Origin: Cyanoderma ruficeps
Taxonomy: Eukaryota; Chordata; Aves; Passeriformes; Timaliidae
NCBI GenBank assembly: GCA_008694505.1
Contig: VZDJ01000623.1
Coordinates: 16,301,754-16,365,753, forward strand
Length of the DNA stretch: 64,000 nucleotides
Reading direction: 5' to 3'
Part shown: positions 38,565-51,884 of the stretch, one piece after another
Numbering within the stretch: the first letter of the stretch is position 1
Layout of the letters: each line of letters begins with the position of its first letter
The notes under the pieces: model-generated
Seen by the model: only the letters and a program-made list of their open reading frames with translations
Told to the model about the DNA's origin: nothing
Database searches by the model: none
Made by a program: the position numbers and the translations under genes

Positions 38565-38645
38565 AGCATCACAGCCTCATGAGATCCTATGACAATTCAG
38601 ATGGAAATTATCTTAGGGTCGTCTAATTCAACCTGCTCAGAACAC
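38565..38645 (-). mobile_element. Possible CR1 LINE 3' scrap, antisense
   Basis: CATAGCATCACAGCCTCATG, then GTCGTCTAATTCAACCTGCT, resembles the antisense CR1 terminus (ATCATAGAAT... then ATCATCTAGTCCAACCT type). Diverged and short. Confidence 0.35.
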
Positions 38646-41600
38646 ACAATACATGGCTACAGATCCATATCACAGAAATCTCAGCCATATGGGCACCAGA
38701 GCAACTCAGATTATTTCAAACAGTTTTTACAATCCTACAAAAACAGCTCAGAGGAGATCCAGGACAAATGTCGTGGTCTGTACATGAGGCTAGTCTGTGA
38801 AGTAGCTCTTACAGCTAAAAGGGGCCCTGCCCTAAATAGTTTAACAATGTAAAATACCCTATACTTTTATATATATGAACTGATAGGATAAGGTAGCGCT
38901 CTCAGGATTATTTTTGCCATGAATTTTGAGAAAAAGCATTTTATAACTTTAAGATGCGTCTTTTCTTTTCACCCTTATAAGTGTTTCCTTTTCCATCATT
39001 ATCAGATTTCCTGTCTCTTCCTAGATATAAGGTACCTCTCACTAGCAATATCTACCTTGGCATTTTGCACACATAGTGCAAATTAATCCAGGAAAAATAC
39101 CCAGAGAGACCATGTAAATATATGTATAGGTAGGCCAGATAGGAGCTAACTGTATTTCTGTTTTTCTAACATACAACCATAATTTATTTTGGAAGCAAAT
39201 TCTTTGATAGAAATTGCTCACTGGCTGAAAAATTCAGCTGTGTCATAATCCTGTCCTCAGAGAACAATCTGAGCAGCCAACCTGTGAGATGGAGAACACT
39301 TCATGAAATCATACCCAGGGGCTGTAGATGGAAAATAGATATGACTTCAGTCTCAGGAGGGAATAGAGAATGGATCAAACAGATGTGCATGCAGAAAATC
39401 CCCACATGCACAGCTGACACTCCTCATCACCTACAGTGGTTTAATCGGTAGGAAACTCCCTGCATCCACTTCCATGTGCAGGCTGTAATGCAAATCTCTA
39501 TTTATGTATCTGCATGTTCTCAGTAAGCTTCCTTTTATTCTTGAAATAAATTAGTCAGTAAATGTATATGTATGGGATACTAGGCAGTCCCACCTAAAAT
39601 TATATAAAGGGTCATGTATTTAAAATCAGTAAATTTTTAGATCGACTGAATATTCTTTGGGACTTTTTTTAGCAAAACCCTCCTAAGTACATCATATAAG
39701 TGCAATAAAATTATAAAAAAGAATATATGTCTGTATACTGCCCATATATATTCTATTCTATTATATTTATATATAACATAGTGTTTCTGCATATATTAGT
39801 GAATGCACATAGTAATTGTTTTGAAGTTTTTTTTCAGATAGTTGGATTTCAAAGGAAATAAAGCATTGGTGGAAAAATACTAATGCCTATTTCCCTAGAG
39901 GTATTTTATATTAAATTTTTATATAATGTAGGTTAAGCGTATATCTAGATGTCAGATGAAGCTCACAACCTTGAACTCTGAATAGATTGCTTTAGGAGGG
40001 AGCAGCCCAAAGCCAAACAAATATCAAGAGCTAGCCCTAAGGAGCAGACAGGGAACAGCCACCACAGGATGATGTGTATGTGCCAATGGGCTCTGGCCTT
40101 TGAATCACATTTAATACCCAAGACTTAGCATGACACTGGGATAGCTGTGCTGACAGTGGTTCTGAGGCTGGGCTACACTTCACAATGTGTACTTAAAACT
40201 CCTAAATCACAAATATCTAGCGAAGACTACCTTATACCTTGAGTTACAGTCTAGAGAAGAGGGTGAGGTCATGTGGTTTTATGCCAGGGGTAACATTGAA
40301 TGGTACTGCAACTTAAAGGTACAGATTGTCCTGACATCAACATTCTGGTTGTCAGAAACTGGAGAAGAATTTTTGTGTGCCACTGCAACCTTCGCTTCCA
40401 TAGAGCCATTCATATTGGCCAGCTCAGGGGAGATGGTGACAGAGACTATTTCTTGCCCATTTCCATGAAAAAATGGAGGTTCAAGGGTTTGCCTTTTGCT
40501 TCAGTTAGAGCCATAATCAAAGAAGCACTACCGTGCAAAAAGGTTGAGGAAATGGTCATTAAGCCAGCATGACTGACACATTTTTTATTTCTGACATGCA
40601 TGAAATGAAAGTTATTTTGTGCAATTTTCTTCCAAGAGACTGGGAAAGCAGTATTATTTTTCAGGGAGCTGGTATTCTGTGTATCAGAAAGCAGCAAGGT
40701 TGTAACTGTTTTCAGAAGTTCTAATTAGCTCCAATATAATCTCATTTTCTCTAGTTATAGAAAAAAATGGTTGCTTGTCCCTTATCTAATTGTCCTTTTG
40801 TATACCTCTGCATTGATTTTTCCCGGTCATAATCACAAGAGGGTGGGTACCAAGACATTTTCTAAATGGGTCTTTTATTCATTGAATTCATTGCCTGCCT
40901 CTTATCAGCATTTGATAGAAGGCTGACAGAAAAAAAAAAATTAAACAAGGCCATTGTTTTCCCTTGTTAATTATTTAACATGTGTGGCATTTAATTTGTA
41001 CATCTTCCGTGAATAATATCCTGTGGTATATAATAATAGCCTGTTGTATTAATTATGTGCATTTCCCTTATAGGAAAACTTTGATGTGTTTTATATGATT
41101 CTATAAAACACACAATGCTGACAAGTAAATAGACTCCCCAGGCAAAGATTTGTTAATGAGTCCCAATTAGCTAAAAATCAGAGAAACCCCCCAAAATAAT
41201 ATTGAACATGGAAATATGATTTGGATCTATCTTGCATGGATTAGAGGTTCTTATTCACTGTAGATCTTGCATATGGTCACTTATGCTTTGCAATACTTTC
41301 ATTAAGTCTGCACTTGGGAGTAATTATGGATGTAATAAAACTTCTGTTAAAACTCATTAAAATGTTGCTCATGAACCAAATTACTAAGAAAATCAGTTAA
41401 TGCAGAATACGACAGATTCATATTAAATTAGATAATTCATTTCAATATAAAATTAAGCAAAAGAAATTGATAAAAATAAAGCTCTAATTTTAATTCTGGC
41501 TATTTTCTCATTCAGTTTTAACCAATCATGAACTGTCCACTTGAATACTTCAATCCTGGGTTACAGTAGTTATAGCATTAACCCACGATTCTACTCTTTC

Positions 41601-43393
41601 TTTTGCAAGTCTGAAGGTTTGGTAATGTCATCTGAAAAGGTGAAATCTGAAAAAGTCATCAGTGACTAAAGAATGAAAAGATACCCCATGTATTTGAAAA
41701 CAGAGAATGAAAGTCAATCACAAGCTCTTCTGTGCCTCTGTTTTTGATTTCACAGCAAGGCTGGCTGAGAGAGATTGTTGCACTTCACCTCAGCTTTTGT
41801 ATGGATTTCTGTAAAAGAAACAGTATCAAGCAAGAAAATATAAAGGCCTACATGACTGAACACAGGTTGATGCACCTGTACGTGAAGCATATTGAAGACA
41901 CGCACATCAAGACAAATGTGACTTTGTTTAGGAGTTGTACAGATGCTCATGGAGAGAGCATTGCTAAAAAAATCCCTAATGTATTTGGATTTTTGCAAAG
42001 GATAACACCTCTGTGAGGAATAAAATCTCTTGATTAGGGTGGTCAGTTGCTATCTGGGTGGTTATGAGAGTATTTCTTTCAATGGTATCTCCAGCAGCAT
42101 TGGATAGGACTCCCTAAAATATTGTTCTGCTGAATTCCTACATCCAACTGGCCTCAAGTCCTGGGTGTTCATTTCCTCACAAACTACTTCCATTGCTGTT
42201 AATTATTTTAAACTATCTGCCACCAGCTCCTAATGCTTTTAACTATGCCCAAAAGCCTATTCTGCATGATGATTTCTGCATGGTTAGAAGTTCCTGTTGA
42301 ATATTTACAAGAATCCTGCCAGTGTACAGGTGGGTTAGCTCTGGAGTGAGAACACTCTGGAATGGCAGTTTCTTCACCTGGTTTATGAGTCAATGCAATG
42401 GAGAGAAAGAAACTGGTTGACACACAAACATGAGCTGGCAAGTTATTACTGCATATAATAACTGAGGGCTCTTCTAACAGTTGCTCACTTCGTTAGTGAA
42501 GACAGTGGCTAAAGGTTCAGCCCACCATTCTGTCTCAACTTGGTCCAGTGTTTAAATTGCTTCTTGTGACATCAGTGAGATAATTAACTGTTTTTATGTG
42601 TAGACAGATACTTAACAGTTATAACTACAGGACAAACTTACATCTCATTCTTACATCCCATTTATAACTTACATTCTACATCTCTTTTTTCACCAAGAGA
42701 ATACTATAAATGAAAAAGTTTCACTAAAAATGACAACTTCCCAAAGTGTTTACAAGCCCTAGAAATGTAAGAAATGTTTTCTTCTTTCTGTTCTCATTGT
42801 ATTTATCTTAAATGCTGGTCTAGGACTAGTGAAATTCTGTCAGAAAGAGAGACAGTGGGTTCAGGAGAACCTGGAATGGATCCATAATGAATTATTGTAA
42901 GGCTTGTATTCACACTTTATTTTGGCCACAATAATAAGATAAGCAAATTCTGGAACTGATCCAGGCTAAGTACACAGTCAGTAATAGGCCATTAAGATTT
43001 GGTTTATTTGAGCTTTAGATAAAGGGACTGGACCTTCAAACTAAATCAGAAGGCGTTATCTTCAAAGAAACCCGTTATGTGCACATAAGCAGATGTTTAA
43101 ATCTAGAGTCAATATTTAAGGAACTGGCATCTGTTCCTAACTCAGCACACATTTGTTGTTTCACTCACACAGATATTATCCAGAAATCACTTTTGCACAT
43201 TTAAGGTAAAGCTGGTTCAATTTCCTTGCTGTCTGGTAGTCAAGAGGCAAATGCACTGTAAGCTGGCAGGGCTTAGGGTCTGCGGATGGAAATGGACATA
43301 CTGAACATTGCACAGAACTCCAGTAGACTCTTTTCTGTGGTGGGACTTCTCCTCAGTAAAGGAACATTTTGCTGCTAGACCTTTCTGAACAAC

Positions 43394-43801
43394 TGATGCT
43401 GTTTTACACCACAGCAACACAGACTCTGGCTTCAGAAGGCTGAAAATGGCTTCTTTATTTTTGGGATGTGTCTCCCTTATATACTATTTTACACAGACCA
43501 AGCCGATTGGTGACAAAAAGACAAACTTCTTCAATCACATTGGTCAGACCAGAGGGACATCAAGAAGTCCCTCCTAGGAGAAGGAATGAAAAACAAAGAT
43601 ACAAAAACATGTCTCTTGTTTACAGAAAATTCCCTGGGAAAAGAATTTCAGAAAACCAAAATATGTCAGGCACGAAACCAGGGCTGCAAACAATCCAAAT
43701 TACTAGGCACTTGGTAAAAGCTACATCCATGGATTTTCTATAGAAATTAGAAATTTTAGTGAAACTACAAGAATTCAGTTGCAAAATTAGGGTACCTCAC
43801 A
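43394..43801 (-). mobile_element. Candidate solo ERV LTR, minus strand
   Basis: On the minus strand the order is: TGTGAGGTACCCTAATTTTG (from 43801), a TATA-like AGTATATAAGGGAGACAC near 43480, AATAAAGAAGCCATTTTCAG (signal about 43455), CTTCTGAAGCCAGAGTCTG, then TGCTGTGGTGTAAAACAGCA and a terminal CA at 43394. TATA box, polyadenylation signal, short R/U5 and TG...CA ends together fit a short ERVK-type LTR of about 408 bp. No internal retroviral region adjoins. A target duplication was not clear, so the ends are provisional. Confidence 0.55.
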
Positions 43802-46800
43802 AACTGCAATGTAGAGCCTTCACTTTTTGGTGTCTTCGCAGTTTTTGTTTTCATTGGAAGATTTCTAAAATAGTCCATGATCTTCAGCTCTCTAGAAGTA
43901 AAAATAAGATGTGAAGATTTGAAAAGGTCATCCCAAAAAAATGGATATTAATATGTGTTTGGGTAGTTTTTTGTTTAATTTTATTCTGACGTGCATGACC
44001 TGAAGACACTTTAGGTAAACTTCTGCTACAATAAAAGAGCTTATGTTCATTATGGAGATTCACTGCTTTTATTTGAATCCTGGTGTCCAGATCATTTTTC
44101 TATTCTTTCTCTTGATACCCTAGGTCTCTATTTTGAATATGGAGTTTGTGTCATCACCTTTTAGAATTATTTTCTGCTACAGTAAAAGCAAAACTGGTTT
44201 TCATGCTTCATTTTTCCAGTGAAATGCTGCCACAGGCATTAACTCTGGTAGAACAGTATTGAGGCAGACAAAATACTCTGGATAATTCATGCATGGACTG
44301 AGACCGAGCACATCATGCTGCATGCACAATCTTGTTATTACAGAGCAAAATGAAGGCCAGTGTGAGGCTACTAAACACGGGTTTCTTTCATGGAGCCTGG
44401 TTGCATTATTCTTTGTGTTGCAGGATTCAAGTTGAATGAGAAAGGCAGGGTTTATGTAACCTGTTAGTCAATGCAACTGACATAAGAAGCTTGGATGTGT
44501 GGCTCCGCTGGAACACTAAGACTCTCTGCATGTACATGGACAAATTGTCCCGTGCATGTCCCTTCTCTGAATCCAAGCAAGGCTCTGGCAGCCATCCTGA
44601 GGACAGTGGAACATGGTACAGTAGTCATCCCTGAGATCACAACACTCACTCTGACATCCATCTCTCCTGCTTACATTCACAGACCAGTTCAGGCACTCTG
44701 AGGAGATCAAAGGTGACTGGATGTGGCAGCTTTGTCTATTCTTTCTACACTGGTAGCTATAACCTTCTCCTTTAGTTGGTAGGGAGAGGTTGGTATTTAC
44801 AGTGTCCAATTCCTTCAACATATCTTGGAGGCCTAGCACAGTGGTCTTGACCTAGATGACCAGCAGAGATGAGAGAGCTTCATCTTTAAGTCTTTAAATG
44901 GACCTCACATGTCATGCAAGTCTCTTACTTGCAGTGGCTGAGGTCAATGTAATACTATAACCTATCAAAATTAAAGACTAATGTTTACATTGTAGAAACA
45001 CAGAATTCTGACTCCTACCTAAGCACCTAAACCAGATAAGACCCTCAAAGTTAAAAAAAACCCCTTAAACTATATTTGCAAGAATTTCTTTTTCACTCTT
45101 TTGAAGCACCTCTGCACACGGTAGAAAATGACAACTCAAGCAATTCACTATGTTATAAACAGCCCTGCCCTACATACAGCAACTCACTTCCATTTGGGAA
45201 GGAACAAAACTTTATATTCGCTGCACTAAAGCCTGTGTTGATTTACAGCACTCTTTGATCAGATGATCAAAACCCACTTTAACGCTGCTCACGGAACAAC
45301 CTCACTCCTCTCACATGTATCATTCATAGCTGGCAGAGATACTCAGCATCCCAGTGCTCCTAGAGCTGTGGTGCAGCCTTTGGCATCAAGAATCATAGTT
45401 TGCTGTCTGAAGAAAATAATAATATGGACAAAACAAGTTTTCTTGGGATTAATTGTGATAGCTTGGCCTGACCACAAAGATCATGGGTTTTTTTCATGGT
45501 GCCTTGATTTCAGGCTTAAGTAGAGATTTCAGATGCTGGTCCCTAGGGTAGTATGGACTATTAACTATTGAAAATTTTTTATTATAATTCTATAGTACTA
45601 GAAGATAATAATACACATAATAGAGTAGAATTATAAAGAGGAATTGTGTGAAATTGTAATGGGAAAATAAACAGGAATAAAAGGGTATTTGATGAACATA
45701 ATAAAACAATAACGGATGTAGTATTTATTGTAGAAGGATTACTCAAGATAATTCAAAATTTTAGATATCTATTTAAAATTGTTGCCTTTTACCTCATCGT
45801 TCTAGGGTGCTTTATATAACACACTTTTTTTTCAGTGTTACAATCACAAAACACGCTAAAATGTAAGCATTATAACCAATGAAAATTAAAAACAAATCAA
45901 AACAACAACAAACCAAAATTAACAAACCTCCCTCCCACTCCCCCCCACCGAAAANNNNNNNNNNNNAAAAAAAAAAGAAACCAAAACAAACCCAGTAGAA
46001 CAAAACCCTCCAAAACCAATATTTCCACTGAGGCTTGATCTCAATGATGAATGGCAACAAAGGTATATAAACTGTGAGTGAATAAATAAGTAAATAAATA
46101 GTTATAGACTAAAGGTGTGACAGAGGAAGTCCATGCCCATCTGGCCACATTGGTTGTTTCATTGAAGTCACCAGCACAGGTGCAGAATGTCAGGGAATGG
46201 CTGTAAGGACCCACTTGTACATACTTTTTTTGCTTTGTCACAATCTCTGCTTTTGTGGTGTCACCAGGGATGTCCTCTGTCACTGATTATATATACAGGG
46301 CATGCCTATGATCATGGCCAAGAGTTCAGTGGCCCTTGAGGTATTTTAGCTGATTCATCACATAACTGGCCTGGAGCCACTCAAATGGTTCCTTGCATCC
46401 AGAGTGATGATCTCCCCTGCTCCCAGCTGTGACTGTTCTTTGTGTGCCACATCTTTTTAATGAAAAAGCGGATCTTAATGGAAATGTCTGGATTGCAAAC
46501 TTTCTGCTGGAGTGCACACACAGAGCAGTCTGTGTAGAAATGGTTTCCAAAGTACAGATGGAAAATAAGCATTTTAATTAATGCTAACTTTTGTGTACTT
46601 GGAGAACCCTCATGCTGTAGATGTGATTCTATCCCATTTGGTCATGCAGAAGCTAATTCTGAGGAATACAGTAATTTCACCAAAGAGAATTCATAACTGC
46701 CTCTTTTCACCCTGGTACTTTCTTGCAATTACTGTTGTTTGACAGCTGTTGTTCTCATGCAAATTTGACAATGTGGTGCATGAGTGTCTGTGCAGTGATA

Positions 46801-47084
46801 ATAGCTGTGCAGATCATGCTTAAATAACACAAATAAGAGCAGACAATGACATCATATTTCTGAGCTGCAATGTGATCTAAAGTATTTGCCTGCTGAAATT
46901 CGATTTCAGCATTGTAAACTACTTTCTTACTACAGTATATCACTGCTTCTAAACTATAGGTAGATCACAATTAGGGTTGTTGATTTGCAAGTAAACTTAT
47001 TATTTCAAGAGATAATAGAATCTTACCACTAGAAATGATTTGCACTAAATAAGAGCATTAAACTTTCAACAGCTTAGTTCCATG
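43802..47084. other. AT-rich sequence with an assembly gap, no gene seen
   Basis: Open frames reach 107 codons (44516-44839, minus) but lack domains and overlap others. At 46040-46570 the minus strand has several adjoining 60-80 codon frames with balanced composition; the frame changes repeatedly and I recognise no family. An (AAAT)n-like run lies near 46,080-46,100. Confidence 0.5.
45955..45966. other. Assembly gap, 12 N
   Basis: Twelve unresolved bases inside a low-complexity stretch: AAC-rich, then a C-rich run (CCTCCCACTCCCCCCCACCG), then the gap, then poly-A. The gap probably reflects difficulty with homopolymers. Confidence 0.99.
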
Positions 47085-47370
47085 TTCTATAGAATCTCCC
47101 TGGTTCAATACTTGAAAACTCTTTCCTAATGTCCAATCTAAACCTCCCCTGGTACAACTTCAGGCCACTTCTTCTCATTTTCTTGCTTGTTACCTGAAAG
47201 AAGAAACTGACCCCCACCGGGCTGCAGCCTCCTTTCACGTAGCTTAGAGAGTGATAAGGTCCTGCTGGAGCCTATTTTTCTCCAGGCTAAACACCCCCAG
47301 CTCCCTCAGCTACTCCTCCTATGACTCATGCTCCAGACTCATCTCCAGATTGACCAGCTGTGCCCATGCT
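47085..47370 (-). mobile_element. CR1 LINE fragment, antisense
   Basis: Read on the + strand: TTCCTAATGTCCAATCTAAA, CCTCCCCTGGTACAACTTCA, GGCCACTTCTTCTCATTTTC, AACTGACCCCCACCGGGCTG, CAGCCTCCTTTCACGTAGCT, AGAGAGTGATAAGGTC, CTCCAGGCTAAACACCCCCA and GCTCCCTCAGCTACTCCTCC. These are successive blocks of the CR1 3' region in antisense. The terminal tail near 47085 is missing or decayed. Confidence 0.92.
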
Positions 47371-50300
47371 CAGACACACACAAAGTTTGCTTTCTTTTGT
47401 GTAGCACTTCTCTACAGTGTACTGTAGCACTACTCTAAGGTGTGGACTGCGAGAATATCTTGGATCTGCATTTCATAAGCAGCCAGGCACCCCTTCCCCA
47501 ACACCTGCTGAATCCTGAATCCTAACCTGTCCCTGTTAGCAAAGTCCTGGCTTCCCTTGTCACCTCTTGCTTCTCTTGCTGAGATGAACTGGTATTTTCC
47601 ACTAGGTGAACCAGCATAGCTGGCACAGAATTAGCAATTCTTAGTATTTCTGAGTGTTCAACTGCACTTTGTGGGGTAATTACTTTTAGAAATGCCAGTT
47701 CAGCACAGCCAACACCAAGCAGAAAAAGAGATGCAGATTTTCCCAGCAGGGACAGCTGGGGATGCTGATTAAGGATGGATGAATCTGTTTGGGAAAACAA
47801 ATCTGCCTAAGCCACAATTCTGCAAAACTTCTATATTAATTCCTGTGTTTGTCAAAATGTTTGTCTCCCTTCCAGGCAGAGGCCTGGGATTTTTTTCCTT
47901 GTTTGTTTTGTACTGTTCCTTTGCTGTTGCCACCATACAGTTTTCTTCCAAGAACTATAGTCTGGTGACTGAAAAATGTTAAATTATTTGTCTGGTCACA
48001 TTCATGCAGATTCTCTAATAGTGTTGTTCTCTGATAACATCTTTGGCAACCCCATACAACATCTCTCATGAGCAGCAGTAAATGTCATGGCACAGAGAAT
48101 AATGGTGTACAGTGAACCAGCAGGGAGATTTAGAAGCTGCCAACAGCCTACATTGTTTTCTGTTGCATATCTTTATCAAGGATCTTATTAGTGTCTTTCA
48201 TCTTAGAAAAAATACAGTTATATATTGAGATTCTGAAAACAGAAAACTGCCCAGATGACTGTGACGGGAAAAAAAAAAAAAGCCACAACTAATCAGCCCC
48301 TCGAACAAAGTAGGTATCAGTGAAAACTATCTTGGTACAGCTCATACAGGTATTTGCTTCTTGGATCACACAAAAAGATCCAGTGACTATTTCTGAAAAT
48401 CTGAGGATACCTTGCTCACCATCATGTTCAATATTTGGATTTTGATGTGCTGTACATCATACAGAATCCTCACTAGCGTGGGACAGATACATTAATGTAT
48501 ATATTGATTTCTGGTATTACTCCTCACTAGTCTCACAACTTATGAAGCACTTTTGTATGACAGCAGATCTAAAAGGTGATTACAGAACAGAATTAAAACA
48601 GTGAATCCAAGCCAAGCAAGACAAAATGCTATTTCATTACCTGAATGGAACAGTTTGGAAGAAATATTTCACATTGCTATATTTGTAGTGTTGGTATTAA
48701 ACAAGGAGACTAAAATTTTTTTATAGTATTTCCTCTGATTTGAGGGTGCTTAATAACCAGTCGTCACGATGAAATATTTTTAGGTGATGAACTTCTCTGT
48801 CATCTGGCTTTTCCCATCAACTTTGGCACATAAGGATTGCTCAGAGCCCATATAAACTTTTGTTTATTTATTTTTATTTTTTTTAGAGATTATGTAGTAG
48901 AGACAGATTGCATGTACTGGTAAAAGGGATTCTGGAGGTCACACTAGAAGCTTTGGATATTATATTTAGCAGATGCAAAGAAAAGACACTTCTTTAATGT
49001 GCAGAATTATGCTGAATATGAATGCTGAGTGAAGGAAGCACTTCAAGTGACCACCTTAATGTAAAATCAGAATTCTTTGTGTGGGAAGAATGGTGACAAG
49101 CTCCTGACACAACATTTCCCACCGACACAGGAGATCGCTCTGCTGGTTTTATAACAATCTGTTAAATGGAAGTTAAAAGGAAAGGACGTGGATTAACCAG
49201 TCAAAACTGGAATCAGAGCCTAGCCCATCACACTAAGTTTGTCAGGATGTACAAGTGACACTCCCTTCTGTGCCTTCAGGTAATCAGTGACTTACATCAG
49301 CACTTTTCTTCCCAACCCTTATTATGCTCCCGTTTCCCACTGAACTTCCTACATGGCAAGTATCATTGCCCATCTACCTCCATGCTAATAGAGGTAAAGC
49401 CACTGCTGATTTCTGTAATAACTAAACCCAGTGGCAGAACTCTTGCCTGGATAAATTCATATATAAATTGTTGTGGTTGAGAGCAGCACAGAAACTTGGG
49501 CTCTTCTAGCAGACTGGAGCCAAAATTAACCTGGCTCAACTAGATATCACAAAGAGACAGAATTAATAAACCTTTATTTCCAATATAAAAAAAAAGGGGG
49601 GTGTGTGTTCTAAACTCAAAGCAAACCAAAACAAACCCCAAACATATAACTGGAAATGCTGCAGAAAATAAAGTCAGGCCTGCAGTACCTAGATGGAGAG
49701 AAGAATGACAGCTTGTCACTAGGGGGCAAGGTGGTATCAGATAAGAGGCTGGATGTTCCCCCAGGAGACAGTGAAATATGGGGACAAGAGCATGCCACCA
49801 TGGGAAGAGAGACTTAAAAATAGCAAGGCAGCCTGGTGAAGCATAGCAGAATGACAAATTGGGTTTTACTGTCCTTAGTCATCAAACTGACCTTCTGGCT
49901 GAGGCAGAAAAGGGAGAGGAGTTGAAGAGGAGCATGTCGCTGCTGAGACTTGATAAGCGATGCCAACTATAAAAGTCAGACCCAAGCTTTTCCTGAATGA
50001 AGGAGATGCAATGGAACCATATCCATAATAAAGGTGCAGAAGGGGGAGTGGGGGATGGGAGGGAAATAAATATGTTTTACTGGCTGTCTGGGTTTCAAAT
50101 GGACCTCTGGAATTGTATCTATAGCTTAAATCAGAAATGCTTTCAGTGTCTCACAATACAACTCTAGAAGCTCTCAGTCCATAAATTTTGACTTGATTCA
50201 AATCTCTGTCTCTCAAATACACACTGAAAAGTTACCCCTTAAACACTCTGTGTCTGTCTAAGAGTGACAGAAAGAAGGAGAGAAACTGCATTTCTGTAAC

Positions 50301-51884
50301 TTCTAATGTAAGTTTGGTTAATTGAAACCAGTGTTAAGCTCCTGAATTGGTGAAATAACACTGTTTTAAAATATCTATAAACAGGCTTTTAAATTTGAAC
50401 CCAGTATTTGACCAACTTTGATTAGAGAATCAAGGTAAGTAGAATAGATGAAAGATGAATCTGGGATAACAGACTGCTGAGGGTTAAGGTTTAAACAGCA
50501 TTTAAAAGCTTCCATACAGGGACTGCTATTTTTAATCCATCCAGAATGTGAACACATTGGCCTAAGCTGCTTAGTACACACAGATGGATCCTTGGCCCTA
50601 CAGCAAAATGACCAAAATGACCTGGTGTCCCTGCACAGAGCAGATTGGCTGGATCTACAGCACAGAACATCTTCCTTGTCTGGGGCCCAGGGGACCTTAA
50701 GACAAAACAGTTAATTGGTGCCTGAAGTTGTTTATGAAACACTGTGAGGATTATGTTGCAGCCTGCCAGAAGTGTGCAGCTGCGTATTTGCATGGTACAG
50801 TTGTGTCCCTCTGTGTGTCCATGTGCTGTGGATGTAAAGAGCAGCTCTGTTTTGCCCTCTCTTCTCCCAGACCCTCCTCAGCCCTGCTCCCAGCTGCACC
50901 ACACAGGAGCTGGCTCTAGTGCTCATCTCTGTGCTTTCACTGAGCTGATTTAATTTGCTGGGTTTGCAGAATACGTACTTGTTTTGGAGTGTAAATTTTC
51001 TGTCAGTTCAGTGGAAAAATCCCCATGATGGAGGATTAGCTGGGCACTAGCTCTGGCATAAGCAAACCAGCAGCATCTGATAGAAGCAGGATAAACCATT
51101 CTCTGCCATGGGGAGACTTTGCACAGTCTCAGATGTGTCACTGAATTGTGCTCTTATTCCATTTTTTTATTAATAAATCATTGATATGTGATCAACAATC
51201 AGACCTGTTCAACCATGAAAGCTAATTACAGGTTTTGATATTCAGAATTTGAATAGAACTGTCAATATTTTTGGGGTATTCCTACTTTCTTCTCATCCCA
51301 AGTAATAATAATCTTTTTAAAAGTTGAAGTCCAGGAAAAGGAAATCTGCAGCAAAGATCCTGGAGAGCTTTTTAAGCTTCTTTCCCAGTGAAAGTTATGG
51401 ATTTAGACAGATGTGCATACTAAAGCTAAATGCAAAATAGTTAAACATTGTTGGAAATAGGATCTAAAACAAGAATGAGGTGTTCTGTAATAAAAAACAA
51501 TAATTGAGACTGAAGTGAATAACTAATTGCCATTTCTGAAATGAGCTTTATTCTCCTGTTTACTATGCTGTAAACCAAGAATAATTCTACTGTATTTTAC
51601 TGTGCTAGTCATACAACTGAAGCAGAATATGAGCTTCTGCTTTATTGCTGGATATGAAGAGCAATGAGTTGAAACAGCAATGTGAATCTTTCTGAATGAA
51701 CAGAATTGTTTCATTTGGGGGGCCATTCTGAAGCCAATAAAATTTTGGTTGGAACTAATTCTGTCCGTATGCTACATAAGAGAAAATTGCTCTTACTGGT
51801 GTATATATATTTGGCACAATGGGACTAAAGTGTTTTCTGGGATCCAGGTCACGTTCATTTCCTAATCTAAATAGAATCCATCGT
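47371..51884. other. Unique sequence, no gene seen
   Basis: Apart from a possible LTR near 49.5 kb, nothing is recognised. Open frames reach 105 codons (49540-49857, minus) and 100 codons (50491-50793, minus), with no recognisable domain. 50.5-51.1 kb is slightly GC-richer and carries several antisense pairs of short frames. Confidence 0.5.
49469..49880 (-). mobile_element. Possible ERV LTR, minus strand, low confidence
   Basis: The + strand segment starts TGTTGTGGTTGAGAGC, giving a minus-strand end of ...CACAACA. About 100 bases earlier on that strand lies GGAAATAAAGGTTTATTAAT, a polyadenylation-signal context, preceded by a T-rich tract. Signal plus CA end are LTR-like, but the U3 start could not be placed and no family was recognised. 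Confidence 0.3.

Larger units (their letters stand above)
37331..43393. other. AT-rich sequence, no gene seen
   Basis: Two weak LINE scraps (38.14 and 38.57 kb) and AT-rich runs (notably 39,700-39,790, with ATATAT words) are all that was recognised. Overlapping frames at 40187-40572 (+) and 41732-42016 (+) of 90-94 codons have mixed composition but no domain that I recognise. Confidence 0.5.

Noticed and set aside
40187..40572. Two overlapping 90-94 codon frames with mixed composition
   Set aside because: No recognisable domain, start context or neighbouring exon; plausible by chance.
45955..45966. N runs (also 2076, 15049-15055, 36037) as signs of misassembly
   Set aside because: All are tiny and three of the four sit in or beside simple repeats or homopolymers (15049-15055 follows an A-rich stretch), so local base-calling difficulty is the simpler explanation.
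49540..49857. 105-codon minus-strand frame with hydrophobic C-terminal half
   Set aside because: Overlaps a possible LTR and a T-rich tract that codes for Phe and Leu; the membrane-like look is compositional.
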